Shown in pieces: positions 35,902 to 37,248 of a stretch of 37,248 nt of DNA. Every line of letters begins with the position of its first letter. Position 1 is the stretch's first letter. The DNA comes from a virus. The notes under the pieces are model-generated. The model did no database searches, was not told the origin of the DNA, and was given only the letters and a program-made list of their open reading frames with translations. The translations under genes and the position numbers were made by a program. Where the stretch lies: the IMG/VR virus record IMGVR_UViG_3300019761_000004, positions 1-37,248 of that record, one strand, 5' to 3'.

Positions 35902-35931
35902 TTGCAATGGATAGCCGTTTAAGGCTAGAAT
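35902..35931 (+). promoter_or_regulatory. Promoter with operator, rightward accessory operon
   Basis: TTGCAA (35902-35907), 18-bp spacer, TAGAAT (35926-35931). The spacer carries ATAGCC-GTTTAA-GGCTAG (35911-35928), an almost perfect operator copy. The next gene starts at 35958. Confidence 0.7.
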
Positions 35932-35957
35932 TATCCTGTCAAAATGAGGGATACGAT

Positions 35958-36218
35958 ATGACTTTTAGAGAAAAGATTGCAGACTGGATTTCGGGCGGGG
36001 GACTGAAGAAGGCGAGAGACAGCCGGGATGGGTGGAAAATCCTTTATAAGGATAAGCGATGGGATTTTGAATCGTGCCGAGACGCATCAGACAGAGGATG
36101 GGTCGAGGCGAACAAGGCTCACAACGTATTGCGAGACATCGCCGCACAAGAGACCCCCGGCGCAAACGCAACAGTCAAGCGCATGGCCCGCATCGCCCGC
36201 GAGGGGCTGGGCGAATGA
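35958..36218 (+). CDS. Small protein, 86 aa
   Basis: Start at 35958 (MTFREKIADWISGGGLKKAR) with a GAGGG site; an in-frame upstream ATG at 35889 is inside the promoter. Helical, charged (DKRWDFESCRDASDRGWVEA). It heads the operon that crosses the junction. Unknown role. Confidence 0.7.
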   Translation: MTFREKIADWISGGGLKKARDSRDGWKILYKDKRWDFESCRDASDRGWVEANKAHNVLRDIAAQETPGANATVKRMARIAREGLGE

Positions 36219-36526
36219 CACCTGACGAACAGCTATATGACGCATCTCTTGCGCTGGCCGGGATCTGCGACACGGACACTGCCGCACTTCTCGGCAAGGC
36301 TCTTCACGGCGACGGGCTGGATATGGACTATGTTTTTTCTGGGCGTAATGCGTCCAGAGCCATCGCATCTACCATGTGCCAAACGAACAAGGCAGAGATA
36401 ATGCCCGCTCTGCGTGAGCTGAACGAAGCAATCAACGGGCTGACAGGTCGGGGAATCATCGACCTTGCCAATATCGTAGACAACAAACTGGACCTGACAA
36501 ATGAAAAAAACAATCACCCCAGCTGA
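36215..36526 (+). CDS. Hypothetical helical protein, 103 aa
   Basis: Start at 36215 (MTPDEQLYDASLALAGICDT) in ATGA overlap. Helices include AIASTMCQTNKAEIMPALRE and IIDLANIVDNKLDLTNEK. Mostly acidic; no motif recognised. Confidence 0.7.
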   Translation: MTPDEQLYDASLALAGICDTDTAALLGKALHGDGLDMDYVFSGRNASRAIASTMCQTNKAEIMPALRELNEAINGLTGRGIIDLANIVDNKLDLTNEKNNHPS

Positions 36527-36794
36527 GTTCCGCGCATTCCGCGAGAGCCTCGGCCTCAATATCCAGCAGATGGCCGAGCGCTACGGATATGCGCACAAGT
36601 CGAAAATCTCCAACTTCGAAACCGGATGCCTGCCCGTCCCGGCCCGGCTGGCCAGCGAGATCCGAAAGGACATGCTGCTTATCCGCATCGACAACATGCT
36701 GTCTGAGATGATGGATACCAAGGGGCCGATCACAAAGGCCATGCTTCAGAGCCTTATTGACGATATTCGCGCGGTCACAGGTGGGGCGGACTGA
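36501..36794 (+). CDS. XRE-type helix-turn-helix regulator, 97 aa
   Basis: The N-terminal ~55 residues (ITPAEFRAFRESLGLNIQQM AERYGYAHKSKISNFETG) form the five-helix lambda-repressor-like DNA-binding domain; the recognition helix would be HKSKISNFE. The C-terminal part is helical (LIRIDNMLSEMMDTKGPITK). It overlaps the preceding gene by 26 bp and lies in the operon downstream of an operator-bearing promoter. It is the best candidate for the regulator binding the ATAGCC repeats, though this is inference. Confidence 0.7.
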   Translation: MKKTITPAEFRAFRESLGLNIQQMAERYGYAHKSKISNFETGCLPVPARLASEIRKDMLLIRIDNMLSEMMDTKGPITKAMLQSLIDDIRAVTGGAD

Positions 36795-37117
36795 TGGCGG
36801 TGCGCAGAGACCCGCATTCCATCAGAGATCCGCGCTATGGCCTGACAGAGAGGGCGTACAACGCGGTCCAGTTCTCTGCCTATGAGGATCGGCTCGCCGC
36901 CATGGGCTGGCGCTTCGACAAGACGGAGCCAACGGTCTGGTGGGCAGTGTGCGGATCCAGGGGGATGTATATCACGCCGGGCCGCCTGCTGGTAGACCAG
37001 ACCGGGTGCGAGAGGTTCCATGAAACAGCAAAGGATCTGTTCATGTGGATGAGGGCCGTTGCCACGGAGCAGGCCGAGAACGAAGAAGACGAACACCGCA
37101 GAGCAAAGGCAAGCTGA
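36794..37117 (+). CDS. Hypothetical protein, 107 aa
   Basis: ATG at 36794 in one-base overlap with the XRE stop. The sequence (LTERAYNAVQFSAYEDRLAA MGWRFDKTEPTVWWAVC) is alpha/beta and aromatic-rich, and ends in a charged helix (EQAENEEDEHRRAKAS). Not recognised. Confidence 0.7.
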   Translation: MAVRRDPHSIRDPRYGLTERAYNAVQFSAYEDRLAAMGWRFDKTEPTVWWAVCGSRGMYITPGRLLVDQTGCERFHETAKDLFMWMRAVATEQAENEEDEHRRAKAS

Positions 37118-37248
37118 TGACCAAGAAGCCAAAACAGAGAAAGCGCAGCAACATCGACACTATCGGCGTCATGCCCCGGCACACATGCGGGGGAGGGCCT
37201 AAGAGCCGCCGGGCTGCGGCTCAGAAAACCAGCGCAAAGGCGCGCGAG
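37117..37248 (+). CDS. Small basic protein, N-terminal part (gene crosses the junction)
   Basis: Starts at 37117 in ATGA overlap with the previous stop and runs off the window end; it continues at 1-180. MTKKPKQRKRSNIDTIGVMP is the start. See the entry at position 1 for the whole product. Confidence 0.75.
   Translation, partial: MTKKPKQRKRSNIDTIGVMPRHTCGGGPKSRRAAAQKTSAKARE
37126..37248. repeat. Terminal direct repeat, right copy
   Basis: Exact copy of window positions 1-123. Removing one copy gives a 37,125 bp circle with an intact gene across the join. Confidence 0.95.

Noticed and set aside
1-37248. Integrase, attachment site, transposase or CRISPR array
   Set aside because: I looked for tyrosine or serine recombinase motifs, transposase signatures and regularly spaced repeats and saw none. 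The tRNA genes are complete, so none looks like a split attachment site.

Overview
The window is one complete small tailed-phage genome of siphovirus layout, cut open at an arbitrary point. The first 123 bases are repeated exactly as the last 123 (1-123 = 37126-37248). A 62-codon gene runs through the junction, so the molecule reads as a circle of 37,125 bp. No integrase, excisionase or lysogeny repressor cassette is visible. No DNA polymerase or helicase is visible either, so a lytic life style using the host replisome is the simplest reading. A GapR-like (DUF2312) protein and relatives of alphaproteobacterial phage proteins suggest an alphaproteobacterial, perhaps Rhodobacteraceae-type, host. 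This host is inferred from remembered family distribution, not from a search.

Layout. The minus strand from 28.8 kb down to 2.15 kb is one long, tightly overlapping gene array. In transcription order it holds small early genes and a Lar-like protein (28.8-27.4 kb), an HNH nuclease, a replication initiator and SSB (27.2-24.5 kb), and small membrane and zinc-ribbon genes. Packaging and head genes follow: TerS, TerL, portal, two accessory proteins, MuF-like protein, protease and HK97 capsid (22.6-15.2 kb). Then come connectors and tail: connector proteins, tail tube, frameshifted tail chaperones, tape measure, tip, fibre and fibre assembly (15.1-4.4 kb). Last is a lysis cassette with several membrane proteins, a membrane-anchored GH24 endolysin, and Rz/Rz1 spanins (4.4-2.15 kb).

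The plus strand carries a short operon (28.9-29.6 kb), a tiny peptide unit and a tRNA cluster (30.2-30.8 kb), a recombination operon (Rad52-like protein, DnaQ-like exonuclease, NinB-like protein, DUF968 nuclease; 33.2-35.8 kb), and a small-gene operon that starts at 35.9 kb and crosses the junction to 2.15 kb. A second minus block (33.0-31.0 kb) encodes a VRR-NUC nuclease, the GapR-like protein and a methyltransferase-like protein.

Control. Four intergenic regions share an inverted repeat, ATAGCC-N6-GGCTA(T), that lies in or against promoter spacers. They serve both early directions and look like a phage-wide operator set. Two structural-gene promoters share a different identical 15-mer placed 16 bp from the -10. 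A canonical GGGAAAC slippery site links the two tail chaperone frames. Many genuine-looking genes are only 22-60 codons long. I placed them by their stop/start overlaps and Shine-Dalgarno sites.

Everything here was read by eye. Family names rest on motifs and gene order, not on searches.
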